This document shows positions 20,267 through 32,363 of a DNA stretch of 64,000 nucleotides, one piece after another. The DNA is from ZC4RG30 sp963777735. Its GTDB lineage: Bacteria; Pseudomonadota; Gammaproteobacteria; Steroidobacterales; Steroidobacteraceae. The first letter of the stretch is position 1. Every line of letters begins with the position of its first letter. Location: positions 267,355 through 331,354 of the forward strand of contig CAVZRQ010000001.1 of NCBI GenBank assembly GCA_963777735.1, given 5' to 3'. A model generated the notes under the pieces. It ran no database searches, had not been told where the DNA came from, and saw nothing but the letters and a program-made list of their open reading frames with translations. The position numbers and the translations under genes are program-made.

Positions 20267-21697
20267 CTACTTCGCGATGTTCACGATCCGCATCTGCGTG
20301 AATTCTTCCAGGCCCTGCTGGCCCAGTTCCACGCCATAGCCGGACTGCTTCGAACCGCCATAGGGCACATTGGGGGGCAGGTCGAGGTGCTTGTTCACCC
20401 ACACCGTGCCCGCCTCCAGGCGCTGCGCCACTGCCACGGCCCGTTCGGTGCTGGCCGACCACACCGTGGCGCCGAGCCCATATTCCGAGGCATTGGCGCG
20501 CGCGATGGCTTCGTCGATGCTGGAATACTTCAGCACCGGCATCACCGGGCCGAACTGCTCTTCGCACACCAGCCGTGCGCTGTCGGGCAGGCCGCTGACC
20601 ACTGTCGGGTGGATGAAGAAACCAGGCCCCTGGTGCTTTGCGCCGCCGCCGATGACGCGACCCTGCGCGCGCGCATCTTCGATGATGGCCTGCACCTTCT
20701 CGAACTGCATGCGGTTCTGCACCGGCCCGAACTGCACCCCATCGTCGAGGCCATTGCCCACCACCGCCGCGGCGGCGATCTTGCCGAGCTCTTCGCAGAC
20801 CGCGTCGTAGATCGACTCATGCACGAAGATGCGCTTCGCGGCCAGGCACACCTGGCCGGAGTTGACCATTGCAGCGAAGAACAGCTTGGGCGCGATTTCC
20901 TTCGGGTTCACGTCGTCGAGCACGATGGCCGCATCGTTGCCGCCCAGCTCCAGCGTCAGGCGCTTGAGGGTGGGTGCTGCGCTGCCCATGACCTTGCGGC
21001 CGGTAACCGTCGAACCGGTGAAGGCGATCTTCGCGACATCAGGATGGCTGGTCAGTGCATTGCCCAGATCATTCACATCCGCGATGACATTGACCACACC
21101 CGGCGGGAAGATTTCAGCGCACAGCTCCGCAACGCGCAGCGAGGTCAGCGGAGTGGTCGGGGCCGGCTTCACCACGATCGTGTTGCCGGCGAGCAGGGCC
21201 GGCGCGAGCTTCGTCACCATCATGATCACCGGGAAGTTCCACGGCGTGATCGCAGCCACCACGCCCAGCGGAATCCGCTGGCGGATGACCTTTCTGACTT
21301 CATCATCCACCAGCACGGCTGGTTGAATATCCATCGCGGCGAAGCCACGGATGTTGCCGCTGGCGGCACCGAGTTCGTAGAAGGCGCCACCGAGGGGCTT
21401 GCCCTGTTCCTGCGTCAGCAGCGGGGCGAGCGTCGCCGCATGTGCGTCGATGGCATCGGCGAGCTTGTTCAGCAGGCGGGCGCGTTCGGCCAGCGGTGTC
21501 GCGGCCCAGCCGGGAAATGCAGCCTTGGCGGCAGCCACGGCCTGATTCAGTTGCGCAAGGTCCGCCCGCGGGCAGGCGGCCACCACCTGTTCGGTGGCAG
21601 GGTTGACCACGTCGAAGCTGCCAGCGCCAGCCACCAGTTTGCCGCCAATGAGCAGGCGGAATTCGCCGTTCTGGCCGGGTTTCAATTGTGCATTCAT
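20267..21697 (-). CDS. NAD(P)+-dependent aldehyde dehydrogenase
   Basis: Starting at 21697, where GGAG stands about 8 bases upstream, the protein has 476 residues. A start at 21760 would add 21 unrelated residues. Family landmarks are TPWNFPVIM, FTGSTVTG, the general base Glu in LELGGNDAAI, catalytic Cys in NSGQVCLAAKR, and the C-terminal PYGGSKQSGYG. It resembles succinate/glutarate-semialdehyde or aminoaldehyde dehydrogenases. It faces the GS-like gene, with 20 bases between the 3' ends, and together with the aminotransferase may complete amine-to-acid conversion. The exact aldehyde is unknown. Confidence 0.88.
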   Translation of the reverse strand: MNAQLKPGQNGEFRLLIGGKLVAGAGSFDVVNPATEQVVAACPRADLAQLNQAVAAAKAAFPGWAATPLAERARLLNKLADAIDAHAATLAPLLTQEQGKPLGGAFYELGAASGNIRGFAAMDIQPAVLVDDEVRKVIRQRIPLGVVAAITPWNFPVIMMVTKLAPALLAGNTIVVKPAPTTPLTSLRVAELCAEIFPPGVVNVIADVNDLGNALTSHPDVAKIAFTGSTVTGRKVMGSAAPTLKRLTLELGGNDAAIVLDDVNPKEIAPKLFFAAMVNSGQVCLAAKRIFVHESIYDAVCEELGKIAAAAVVGNGLDDGVQFGPVQNRMQFEKVQAIIEDARAQGRVIGGGAKHQGPGFFIHPTVVSGLPDSARLVCEEQFGPVMPVLKYSSIDEAIARANASEYGLGATVWSASTERAVAVAQRLEAGTVWVNKHLDLPPNVPYGGSKQSGYGVELGQQGLEEFTQMRIVNIAK

Positions 21698-21780
21698 CGG
21701 GCTTGCTCCTATGGTCGGCGGGGACCAAGTATACTGCCCGACCTGATTTTCCAGCGCCAATCCAGCAAGAGTTTCGTCCG

Positions 21781-23560
21781 ATGCGTAGTCATTATTGCGG
21801 CCAGGTCAATGAACAACTGTCTGGTCAGGAAGTTACCGTCGCCGGCTGGGTGCACCGGCGCCGCGATCATGGCGGGGTGATCTTCGTCGACCTGCGCGAC
21901 CGCGAGGGCCTGCTGCAGATCGTGTTCGATCCGGACGACAAGGCCCTGTTCGGCGAGGCCGAGCGCCTGCGCGGCGAGTTCGTCATCCAGGTGCGCGGCC
22001 TGGTGCGGGCCCGGCCGGCCGGCACCGCCAACGCCAACCTCGCCTCGGGCAAGGTGGAGCTGCTGGCCCGCGCGCTCACCGTGCTGAACAAGTCCGAGCC
22101 GCTGCCGTTCCAGCTCGACGAGCACGTCAGCGAGGAAGTGCGGCTGCGTTACCGCTACCTCGACCTGCGTCGCCCCGAGATGAGCGAGCGCCTGCGCCTG
22201 CGCCACCGCGTCACGATGGCGATGCGCCGCTACATGGACGAACACGGATTCATCGACATCGAAACCCCGATGCTCACCAAGGCCACGCCAGAAGGCGCGC
22301 GCGACTACCTCGTGCCCAGCCGCACGCATCCGGGCCAGCTTCTTTGCGCTGCCGCAGTCGCCGCAGATCTTCAAGCAGCTGCTGATGGTCTCGGGCTTCG
22401 ACCGCTACTACCAGATCGTGCGCTGCTTCCGCGACGAAGACCTGCGCGCCGACCGGCAGCCGGAATTCACCCAGCTCGATATCGAGACTTCGTTCCTCTC
22501 GCAGGACGAGATCATGACGCTGATGGAAGGCCTGATCCGCGATCTGTTCGCGAAGACGGTCGAGGTGGCACTGCCGAATCCCATCCCGCGCATGACCTAT
22601 GCCGAAGCCATGCGCCGCTATGGTTCGGACAAGCCCGACCTGCGCGTGTCGCTGGAACTGGTGGACGTTGCGGATCTCGTCGCCGGCTGCGATTTCAAGG
22701 TGTTCGCGGGCCCTGCCGCCAACCCGAACGGCCGCGTCACCGCGTTGCGCGCTCCCGGTGGCGGCGCATTCAGCCGCAGCGAGATCGATGCCTACACCGC
22801 CTTCGTGGCGCGTTATGGCGCCAAGGGCCTGGCCTACATCAAGGTCAACGACAAGGCGAAGGGCCGCGATGGCCTGCAGTCGCCCATCCTGAAGTTCCTC
22901 AGCGATGCGGCCGTGGCCGGCATCCTCGAACGCACCGGCGCGCAGAAGACAACGACCTGATCTTCTTCGGTGCCGATACGGCGAAGGTGGTCAGCGACGC
23001 ACTCGGCGCGCTGCGCCTGAAGATCGCGCAGGATCTGAAGCTCGTGGAGGCCGGCTGGAAGCCCCTGTGGGTCGTCGATTTCCCGATGTTCGAGTTCGAT
23101 CCCGACAGCAAGCGCTGGAACGCCATGCATCATCCGTTCACGGCCCCGAAGGTCGATGATCCGGCCGCGCTGCTGGCCGATCCGGGCAAGCGCCGTTGCG
23201 AAGGCCTACGACTTCGTGCTGAACGGTTCGGAGATCGGCGGCGGTTCGGTGCGTATCCATCGTGCCGAAATGCAGTCGGTGGTGTTCGGCATGCTGGGCA
23301 TCGATGCCGAAGAGGCGCAGCGCAAGTTCGGCTTCCTGCTCGACGCCCTCAAGTTCGGCGCGCCGCCGCATGGTGGCATCGCCTTCGGCCTGGATCGTCT
23401 GGTGATGCTGATGGCCGGTGCCGAGAGCATCCGCGATGTCATCGCATTCCCGAAGACGCAGACAGCCGCCTGCCCGCTCACGGATGCGCCAACAACGGTC
23501 AGCGAGGCGCAGCTGCGCGAACTGTCCATCCGTGTCCGCACGCCAAACCCCGCCGCCTGA
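21781..23560 (+). CDS. aspS: Aspartyl-tRNA synthetase (three apparent frameshifts)
   Basis: The span encodes about 593 residues, as expected. The OB anticodon-binding domain begins MRSHYCGQVNEQLSGQEVTVAGW. Class II motif 2 is FDRYYQIVRCFRDEDLRADRQPEF and motif 3 is GIAFGLDRLVMLM. Three breaks occur. An extra C at CCAGCTTCTTTGCG (about 22341) disrupts QFFALPQSPQIFKQ. A missing base at about 22945 (CAGAAGACAACGACC) disrupts QKDNDLIFFGAD. An extra C at about 23192 (AAGCGCCGTTGCG) disrupts KRVAKAYDFVLNG. The enzyme is essential, so sequence error is the simplest reading. The gene is divergent from the aldehyde dehydrogenase. Confidence 0.92.
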
Positions 23561-24239
23561 CATCCCTGCCGGGCCGCCCCTGCGCGGCACGGTACTGTTC
23601 GTCCACGGCCTGTGGACGACGGGCGCGGAGTCGTTCCTGCTCAAGCGCCAGCTGGCCCGGCACGGCTATGCACTGCGCGTCTTTCCCTACTCCTCCCTCG
23701 GCGAGACCATGGACCGCGTGGCGCGCCGCTGCGCCCGCCATGCGCTGGCCCTGGCGCGCCGCACGCAGCTGCCCGTGCATCTGGTCGGGCACAGCCTGGG
23801 CGGCATGGTGATCTACCGCATGTTCGAGACCGGGCTGCTGGAACCAGACCGCTTCAGCGGCGATTTCTGCCGCGTGGTGTTCATGGGCACGCCGGTCCGC
23901 GGCAGCCAGAGCGCGCGCGTGCTGGCGCAGTCCGGCCCGCTGCGCGCCATGCTGGGTCTGACAGGCGCAACCGATCTGCTGCAGGGGCTACCGCCGGATT
24001 GGCCTTTTACCGCGCAGCTGGGAATCATTGCGGGCACGATGCCAGTGGGAATCGGGCGCCTGCTGCTGCGCCTCGACGGGCCCAACGACGGCACGGTTTC
24101 CGTCGAAGAAACCCGGTTGGAAGGTGCAACGGCGCATTGCACGCTGCCCGTCACCCACACCGGCATGTGGCTTTCGCCGCAGACCGCCGAACAGGTTGCC
24201 ACCTTCCTTCAGCACGGCCGCTTCAACCCAGCCAGCTGA
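23532..24239 (+). CDS. Alpha/beta-hydrolase, lipase/esterase-like
   Basis: The proposed GTG start at 23532 gives about 235 residues beginning VSARQTPPPDIPAGPPLRGTVLFVHGLWTTG. The nucleophile elbow is GHSLGGM, with a VFMGTPVRGSQSA strand after it and LDGPNDGTVS and THTGMW near the end for the acid and His of the triad. It resembles cytoplasmic alpha/beta hydrolases of the PGAP1/lipase-like group. It overlaps the end of aspS by 29 bases and nearly touches dctA on the other strand. The substrate is unknown. Confidence 0.75.
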   Translation: MSARQTPPPDIPAGPPLRGTVLFVHGLWTTGAESFLLKRQLARHGYALRVFPYSSLGETMDRVARRCARHALALARRTQLPVHLVGHSLGGMVIYRMFETGLLEPDRFSGDFCRVVFMGTPVRGSQSARVLAQSGPLRAMLGLTGATDLLQGLPPDWPFTAQLGIIAGTMPVGIGRLLLRLDGPNDGTVSVEETRLEGATAHCTLPVTHTGMWLSPQTAEQVATFLQHGRFNPAS

Positions 24240-24241
24240 TC

Positions 24242-25510
<1,269 letters not shown>

Positions 25511-25517
25511 TCTGGTG

Positions 25518-25775
25518 TCAGCCGCCGCTCAGTGCCTGGACGATGTGCAGGGTGGCAGAAGGTTCGAGCGGGGTATCGACATCACGCACTTCGGTGCTTT
25601 CCACGAACATGCGCATGTGGGGGCGGATCCGGTCCTGTTCATCGATCATGCGGAAACGGATGCCCGGGAATTGCCGGTCGAGGTCACGCAATACTTCAGC
25701 CAGCGTCCCGCCAGCGGCCTCCACCTCGCGCCGGCCAGTGTAGGACAGCAGCGGACTGGCAATCGTCACCCGCAT
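25518..25775 (-). CDS. MoaD/ThiS-family ubiquitin-like sulfur carrier
   Basis: An 85-residue protein that starts MRVTIASPLLSYTG and ends ALSGG. The size, beta-grasp-like pattern (…GTLAEVLRDLDRQFPG…) and C-terminal Gly-Gly are those of sulfur carriers that are adenylated and thiocarboxylated. Its ATG overlaps the stop of the BNR-repeat gene (ATGA), so the two are translationally coupled. No MoaE, ThiF or molybdopterin gene is nearby, so a role in molybdopterin synthesis is not supported by context. Confidence 0.72.
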   Translation of the reverse strand: MRVTIASPLLSYTGRREVEAAGGTLAEVLRDLDRQFPGIRFRMIDEQDRIRPHMRMFVESTEVRDVDTPLEPSATLHIVQALSGG

Positions 25776-26905
25776 CAGAGCTCTGCGGTTTCGAGCGCGT
25801 AGATCTCGGGCAGGTGCCGCGCAATGCAGCGCCAGCTTTTGCCTTCGTCGCGACTGGCCCACACTTCGCCGCTGGTGGTGCCGAGATAAAGCCCGACCGG
25901 ATCTCGCGCATCGCCGCACATGGCCTGTCGCTTCACCGTCCACCAGGCATCCTTCACCGGAAATCCTTTGCCGAGCCGCTGCCAGCTCTTCCCCGCATTC
26001 TTCGTGGTGTAGGCAGCCGGCTTGCCGTCGATGGGCGTGCGCGGCCACACGCCGCTGCCATCCATCGGGAACACCCAGCACACCTTGTCGTTGCGCGGAT
26101 GCACCACCATCGGAAAGCCGGAATCGCCGATCTTCTTCGGCATGTTGTTGCCGATGCGCACCCATTCCTCGCCGGGGCGATCCAGCCGGTAGATGCCGCA
26201 ATGGTTCTGCTGATAGAGGCGATCCGGATTGGAAGGGCAGTAGCGCACGACATGCGGGTCATGCACGTACAGCTGCTCCACCGGGAAACCCTCCACCACC
26301 GCCAGGCCCTTCACCAGCGGTTTCCAGGTGGCGCCACGGTCCAGTGATTCATGCACGCCACCACTGGACATGGCGAGGTACAGATGATTGCGGTCGCGTG
26401 GATCCACCAGCACGGAATGCAGCTTTGGTCCGTCGGGTGTGCCGTTTTCCTGCGCACCCATCCACGCACTGTATTCCGGATGCTCGTTGAGGCCGCGCAC
26501 GGATTGCCAGGTGTCGCCCCCGTCTTCGCTGCGGAACAGTCCCTGCGGCGAAGCGCCGGCATACCAGACGCCCGGTTCGCTCGCGTTTCCCGGCGTCAGC
26601 CAGAAGGTGTGATTCAGGACATGGGATTTCTGCCCTTCAGCCGCCTTGGGAAACGCAGGGGGTGTGGTTGCCTCCTCCCAGCTTCTGCCGCGGTTCTTCG
26701 AGATGAACAGCGTGGGGCCCAGGTGTCCCGTGCTCATCGAAAGCAGCAGCACCCGCGGATCGCGCGGATCCTGCACCATGTGGTGCGCGATCTGTCCGAG
26801 TTTGATCGGCCCGCTGGTCTTCCAGCTGCGGCGCGAAGGGTCGGACTTGAGAATGAAGGCGCCCTTGCGGGTGGCGATGAGCAGGGCGAGCGAGCGCTTG
26901 GCCAT
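25775..26905 (-). CDS. BNR/WD40-like repeat protein (sialidase-fold beta-propeller)
   Basis: A 376-residue protein. The start at 26905 follows AGGGAG at a 5-base spacing. Repeated Asp-box-like units with S.D.G.TW spacing are visible: SKNRGRSWEEA, SEDGGDTWQSV, SLDRGATWKPL, TKNAGKSWQRL and SRDEGKSWRCI. These make a beta-propeller of the sialidase/VPS10 type. There is no signal peptide (MAKRSLALLIATRKGAFILKS), so it is probably cytoplasmic, and catalytic sialidase residues are not evident. The gene follows the oppF-like gene by 11 bases and overlaps the MoaD-like gene. Confidence 0.78.
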   Translation of the reverse strand: MAKRSLALLIATRKGAFILKSDPSRRSWKTSGPIKLGQIAHHMVQDPRDPRVLLLSMSTGHLGPTLFISKNRGRSWEEATTPPAFPKAAEGQKSHVLNHTFWLTPGNASEPGVWYAGASPQGLFRSEDGGDTWQSVRGLNEHPEYSAWMGAQENGTPDGPKLHSVLVDPRDRNHLYLAMSSGGVHESLDRGATWKPLVKGLAVVEGFPVEQLYVHDPHVVRYCPSNPDRLYQQNHCGIYRLDRPGEEWVRIGNNMPKKIGDSGFPMVVHPRNDKVCWVFPMDGSGVWPRTPIDGKPAAYTTKNAGKSWQRLGKGFPVKDAWWTVKRQAMCGDARDPVGLYLGTTSGEVWASRDEGKSWRCIARHLPEIYALETAEL

Positions 26906-26916
26906 GACGACTCCCT

Positions 26917-27898
26917 TCAGACCGGCAGTTCCTGTGCAAAGTGGCAGGCAGCAAGCTGCGTCGCGGATTCCGGCCGCTTCGCTTCCAGTGGCGGTTCCAC
27001 GGCTGCGCACAGCTCCGCAGCCTTCCAGCAGCGTGTACGGAAACGACAACCACTGGGCGGATTGGCCGGCGAGGGCACATCGCCTTCGAGACGGATGATC
27101 TTCCTGGCGCCGCGCAGTGTCGGATCCGGCACCGGTGCGGCCGAGAGCAGCGCCTGGGTGTAGGGATGGGTCGCGTGCTGGTAGATATCCTCCACCGTGC
27201 CGGATTCCACCAGCTTGCCGAGATACATCACCGCCACGCGGTCGGAGATATGCCGCACCACCGAAAGGTCGTGCGCGATGAAGATCAGCGAAAGACCGAG
27301 TTGCGACTGCAGTTTCTGCAGCAGGTTGATGACCTGCGCCTGGATCGAGACATCCAGCGCCGACACCGGCTCATCGCAGACGATCACACGCGGCTCCAGC
27401 GCCAGGGCCCGCGCAATGCCCACGCGCTGGCGCTGGCCGCCAGAGAACTGGTGGGGATATCGATTGATGTGTTCGGGATTGAGCCCGACCAGATCCAGCA
27501 GTTCGCGCACCCGTGCCGCGCGCGCGGCCTTCGGCAGCACATCGGTGTGGATCTCGAAGGGTTCGCGGATGATGTCGCCCACCGTCATGCGCGGATTGAG
27601 CGAGGTGTAGGGATCCTGCATCACCAGCTGGAAATTGCGGCGCAGCTGCTTGAGCTCCGCGCCATGCATCGCGAAGATGTCGCGCCCTTCGAGCAGCGCC
27701 TCGCCGGCAGTCGGCTTCTCCAGGCGCAGCAGCAGTCGCGCCAGCGTGGACTTCCCGCAGCCGGACTCGCCCACGATGCCAAGGGTTTCACCGCGTTGCA
27801 GGTCGAAGCTCACGCCGTCCACGGCCTTCACATGGCCCGTCACATGCCGCAGCACCGCGCCGCGCTCGATGGGGTAGTGCTTCACCAGCCCGCGGACT

Positions 27899-27912
<14 letters not shown>
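26917..27912 (-). CDS. Oligopeptide/dipeptide ABC importer ATPase (OppF/DppF type)
   Basis: A 331-residue ATPase with Walker A GESGCGKST, signature SGGQRQRVGIARAL, Walker B VIVCDEPVSALD, and the OppF-type C-terminal extension with clustered Cys (GCRFRTRCWKAAELC). It pairs with the OppD-like ATPase just upstream, which it overlaps by 14 bases. It powers uptake of peptides or related solutes through the two permeases. Nickel import is a possible alternative for this family. Confidence 0.9.
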
Positions 27913-28881
<969 letters not shown>

Positions 28882-28885
<4 letters not shown>

Positions 28886-29757
28886 TGCAGTTTCGGATCG
28901 AAGGCTTCGCGCACGGCATCGCCCAGCATGATGAAGGCCAGCACGGTCAGGGTGAGGAACCCTGCGGGGAACATCAGCGGCCGTGATGCCTCGCGGATCC
29001 AGCGCTGGGCTTCGGCAATGTCCACACCCCACGAAATGGTGTTGCGCGGACCCACGCCTAGAAATGAAAGCGTCGCCTCCAGCGCGATGAATGATCCCAG
29101 CAGGATGGTCAGCATCACGACCATGGGTGCCAGCGAGTTGGGCAGGATGTGGCGGACCATGATGCGCAGATTGCCCGCACCCAGTACGCGCGCGGCCTGC
29201 ACATAATCCTGGTGTCGGGCAGCGATCACGGAGGATCTCACCACGCGCGCCACAGTGGGCCAGCCCAGCATTCCGAGCGCCACGATCATCGGCCAGATCC
29301 CGAGCTCCTGGCCTGACAATGCCTTGGCCACCACCACTGCGCCAAGCAGGATCGGAATGCCCAGGAAGATGTCCACGATGCGCGCCAGCAGTGCATCCAG
29401 CCAGCCGCCGTAATACCCCGCCAGCAGTCCCATCGTCAGCGCGATCACGCCAGCGATCAGCGTGGAGAACACGCCCACCAGCACCGATGAGCGCGCGCCG
29501 TACACCACGCGTGAATAGATATCGCAGCCCTGCTTGTTGAAACCGAACCAGTGTTCCGCACTGGGTGGGCGCAGCGAATCAGAGAGCGCACAGCTGGCGG
29601 TGCGCGCATCGACACTGCTGAACAGGCCGGGAAACAGCGCCAGCAGCAGCATGAACACCACCACGGACCCCGCGATCCAGAACACGGGATTGCGCTTCAG
29701 GTCATGCCAGGCATCACTGGCCAGGCTGCGTGGGGCATCAGCGAGTGGCTTAACCAT
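28882..29757 (-). CDS. Oligopeptide/dipeptide ABC importer permease (OppC/DppC type)
   Basis: A 291-residue inner-membrane protein with an N-terminal cytoplasmic segment, one early helix (residues 25-45), a periplasmic loop and five further helices. The EAA-type loop is VRSSVIAARHQDYVQAARVLGAGNLRIMVRHILPN. The OppC-like ending is FDPKLQ. The start at 29757 overlaps the upstream permease gene by 8 bases. Confidence 0.9.
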
Positions 29758-30676
29758 GCCGGATCCTCGGGTCGAGCACGGCATACAGCAGATCCACCAG
29801 CAGGCTGGTGACGAGGTAGATCAGGATCAGCATGCTGACGATGGTGACGACCAGCGGACCATCCTCCAGACGGATCCCCTGGAACAGCCGGCCGCCGATG
29901 CCGGGGATGTTGAAGATGCCCTCGGTCACCATCGCGCCACTCATCAATGCTCCCACTTCGGTGCCCAGGAAGGTCACCACCGGAATCAGCGAATTGCGCA
30001 GCACATGCACGGTGACGATGCGTCGCCGCGTGAGTCCCTTCGAACTCGCAGTGCGCACATAGTCTGCGCGCAGGTTTTCAGCGACCGCGGTGCGGGTCAG
30101 GCGCATGCCGGTGGCCAGCGACAGCAGCCCCAGCACGATGGCTGGCAGTATGAAGGTGGCGATTCCCAGTTCCGGCGCGTAACTGGGCCTGAACCAGCCC
30201 AGTTCGACGGCAAACACCGATTGGAACACCGTGCCGATCACGAACACCGGTGTGCCGATCACCACCAGCGTGAGCGCGAGACTGGTCTGGTCGAAGGGCC
30301 CGCCTCGTCTCAGCCCTGCATAGACGCCACCACTGATGCCGATCACGATCACGATCAGCAAGGAGATCAGCCCCAGTTGCAGCGTGCGCGGCCACGACTC
30401 GGCCAGTACGTCGGAGATCTGCCGGCCACTGATGGTCTTGCCGAAATCGCCGGTCACCAGGCCCTTCATGTAATAGCCGTACTGCTTGATGAAGGGTTCG
30501 TCGAGGTGGTACTGCGCCGTCAGCTGCGCCCGCTGGCTGGGGCTCAGCGGCTTCTCGCCGGCCAGCGCCTGCAGCGGGTCGGTGGCAATGGTGAACATCA
30601 GCGCATAGACGATGAACGTCGCACCCACGAAGGTGAGTACGGTCTGCAGCAGGCGCCGGATCAGGTACGCGGACAT
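29750..30676 (-). CDS. Oligopeptide/dipeptide ABC importer permease (OppB/DppB type)
   Basis: A 308-residue permease. It begins MSAYLIRRLLQTVLTFVGATFIVYALM, the usual OppB/DppB start, and has six predicted helices. The EAA loop is RLTRTAVAENLRADYVRTASSKGLTRRRIVTVHVLRN, and the end is LLYAVLDPRIRHG. It lies 2 bases downstream of the substrate-binding protein gene, so the importer genes are a tight operon in the order A-B-C-D-F. Confidence 0.92.
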   Translation of the reverse strand: MSAYLIRRLLQTVLTFVGATFIVYALMFTIATDPLQALAGEKPLSPSQRAQLTAQYHLDEPFIKQYGYYMKGLVTGDFGKTISGRQISDVLAESWPRTLQLGLISLLIVIVIGISGGVYAGLRRGGPFDQTSLALTLVVIGTPVFVIGTVFQSVFAVELGWFRPSYAPELGIATFILPAIVLGLLSLATGMRLTRTAVAENLRADYVRTASSKGLTRRRIVTVHVLRNSLIPVVTFLGTEVGALMSGAMVTEGIFNIPGIGGRLFQGIRLEDGPLVVTIVSMLILIYLVTSLLVDLLYAVLDPRIRHG

Positions 30677-30678
30677 CT

Positions 30679-32307
30679 TCAGTTCGGTGCGGCGGTCAGT
30701 TCCAGCAGCTTCACATGTCGGAACAGGTCAACTTCGACGTTGGCAACCCGCGGGGAATGACCAAAGGTCTGCTTGGCAAAACGCAGTGGCAGCACCGGCA
30801 GGTCCCGCGCCAGCAGATCTTCGGCCTTCTGGTACAGCGGGGTTGCGGCCTCTGGCGTGGCGGCCCGGTCACCCTCTGCGAGCAGGCGGTCGAACTCCGG
30901 ATTGCTGTAACCGTAGTAGTTCGACGAGCCGTGCGTGGAATACAGCGGGCCGAGATAATTTTCCAGGGCCGGATAATCGAAGATCCAGCCCATGCGGAAC
31001 ATGCCCATGGGTTCCTTGCGCTCGGCCTTGGTCAGCATTTCGGAGAATTTCGGCTGCGGATTGCCGAGGCATTCCACTCCGAGGTTGGTGCGCAGCTGGT
31101 TGCAGGTGGCATCCACCCAGGCCTGGTGGCCACCGTCCACGTTGTAGGCGATCTCCAGACGACCCTTCACGGCGGCAGGGCCACCGGCGGCGAGGAACAG
31201 TTCCTTGGCTTTCTTCGGATTGAACTCGCAGTTCTCACCGCAGACATTTTCGCGATATCCCGGCACCAGCGGCGCCACGAAAGAGCGCAATGCGACCTGC
31301 GTGTCCCGGAAGATCACGCGCGTGATTTCATCACGGTCAATGGCCATCGAGATCGCGCGTCGGATATCCACGTTGGAGAAGCGCGGATCGAAGGTGGGGA
31401 AAGACAGGATCTGGATGGTGGACGAAGGGCGGCTCTTGTAACGCTCCCCGAGATCCGCGGCGGCTCCGCCAATGTTCTCGAGCGGGATCTCACTGACGAT
31501 GTCCAGCTGGCCGGCCAGCAGATCCTGATACTGGGTGGTCTGGGTCTGGTAGATCTTGAAATCGATGCCCGTGATCTGCGGCTTGACCATCCCGGCGTAG
31601 TCCGGGTTGAGCTCGACCTGGATCAGCTGGTCATGCTGCCAGGTGCCCTTCATCTTGAAAGCGCCCTGTCCGATCGGTGCTTCCTGGAAGGCCGGATCGA
31701 TCTGGTTGTTCGCGAGGTCGGTGAACGCCACCTTGGGCAGCGGGAAGAACGCCGTATAGCCCAGCATGGACTTGAAGTTCACGTACGGATCCGTGAGCTC
31801 GACCTCGAAGGTCAGGTCGTCGACTTTTCGCAGCCCCGTCAGTTTCTTCGCAGAGGGCGCGGTCTTGCCATCGCGCGGATTCATCGCGTCGTAGCCTGCG
31901 ATCTTGGCGAAGAAGTTGTTGCCATCGTGGGCGTTGGGCCCCCAGGCACCTGCATTCCAGGCATCGATGTAGGAGTCTGAAATCACCGGCTCGCCGTTGT
32001 GGAACTTCCAGCCAGGCAGCAGTTTGACGGTCCAGACCTTGTTGTCCTGGGTGGTGATCGATTCCGCGGCAAGGTCGATCGGCCTGAAGTCCTTGTCGTA
32101 ATCCACCAGCCGCGTGAACAGGGCGTCGAGCACTTCCGAGGCGTTGGATTCCGTGGCGGAGCTGGGAATCATGTTCTTCGGCTCGCCGATGCCGATGCTG
32201 ACCACGAACCCTTGCGTGTCTGCAGTCTTCTTGCCGCAGCCGGCGAGCAGGGCGATGGCGGTCAATGCCAGGAGGAGGCCCGGGGTGGTCAGACGCAGCT
32301 TCGTCAC
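30679..32307 (-). CDS. ABC importer peptide-binding lipoprotein (SBP_bac_5 family)
   Basis: A 542-residue protein. The GTG at 32307, preceded by GAGG at 5 bases, gives a signal peptide LLLALTAIALLAGC with lipobox Cys near residue 24; longer starts have no signal. Family landmarks are the early ITTQDNKVWTVKLLPGWKFHNGEPV, FFPLPKVAF and the late MGWIFDYPALENYLGPLYSTHGSSNYYGYSNPEFDRL. It should deliver oligopeptides to the OppBC permease. It lies 56 bases downstream of mutS in the same direction. Confidence 0.92.
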   Translation of the reverse strand: MTKLRLTTPGLLLALTAIALLAGCGKKTADTQGFVVSIGIGEPKNMIPSSATESNASEVLDALFTRLVDYDKDFRPIDLAAESITTQDNKVWTVKLLPGWKFHNGEPVISDSYIDAWNAGAWGPNAHDGNNFFAKIAGYDAMNPRDGKTAPSAKKLTGLRKVDDLTFEVELTDPYVNFKSMLGYTAFFPLPKVAFTDLANNQIDPAFQEAPIGQGAFKMKGTWQHDQLIQVELNPDYAGMVKPQITGIDFKIYQTQTTQYQDLLAGQLDIVSEIPLENIGGAAADLGERYKSRPSSTIQILSFPTFDPRFSNVDIRRAISMAIDRDEITRVIFRDTQVALRSFVAPLVPGYRENVCGENCEFNPKKAKELFLAAGGPAAVKGRLEIAYNVDGGHQAWVDATCNQLRTNLGVECLGNPQPKFSEMLTKAERKEPMGMFRMGWIFDYPALENYLGPLYSTHGSSNYYGYSNPEFDRLLAEGDRAATPEAATPLYQKAEDLLARDLPVLPLRFAKQTFGHSPRVANVEVDLFRHVKLLELTAAPN

Positions 32308-32363
32308 AATGTCCTCGCAGGGTAAGGTTATTGCCTGAGAAAACCATGCGGGCAGTTGCCGGG

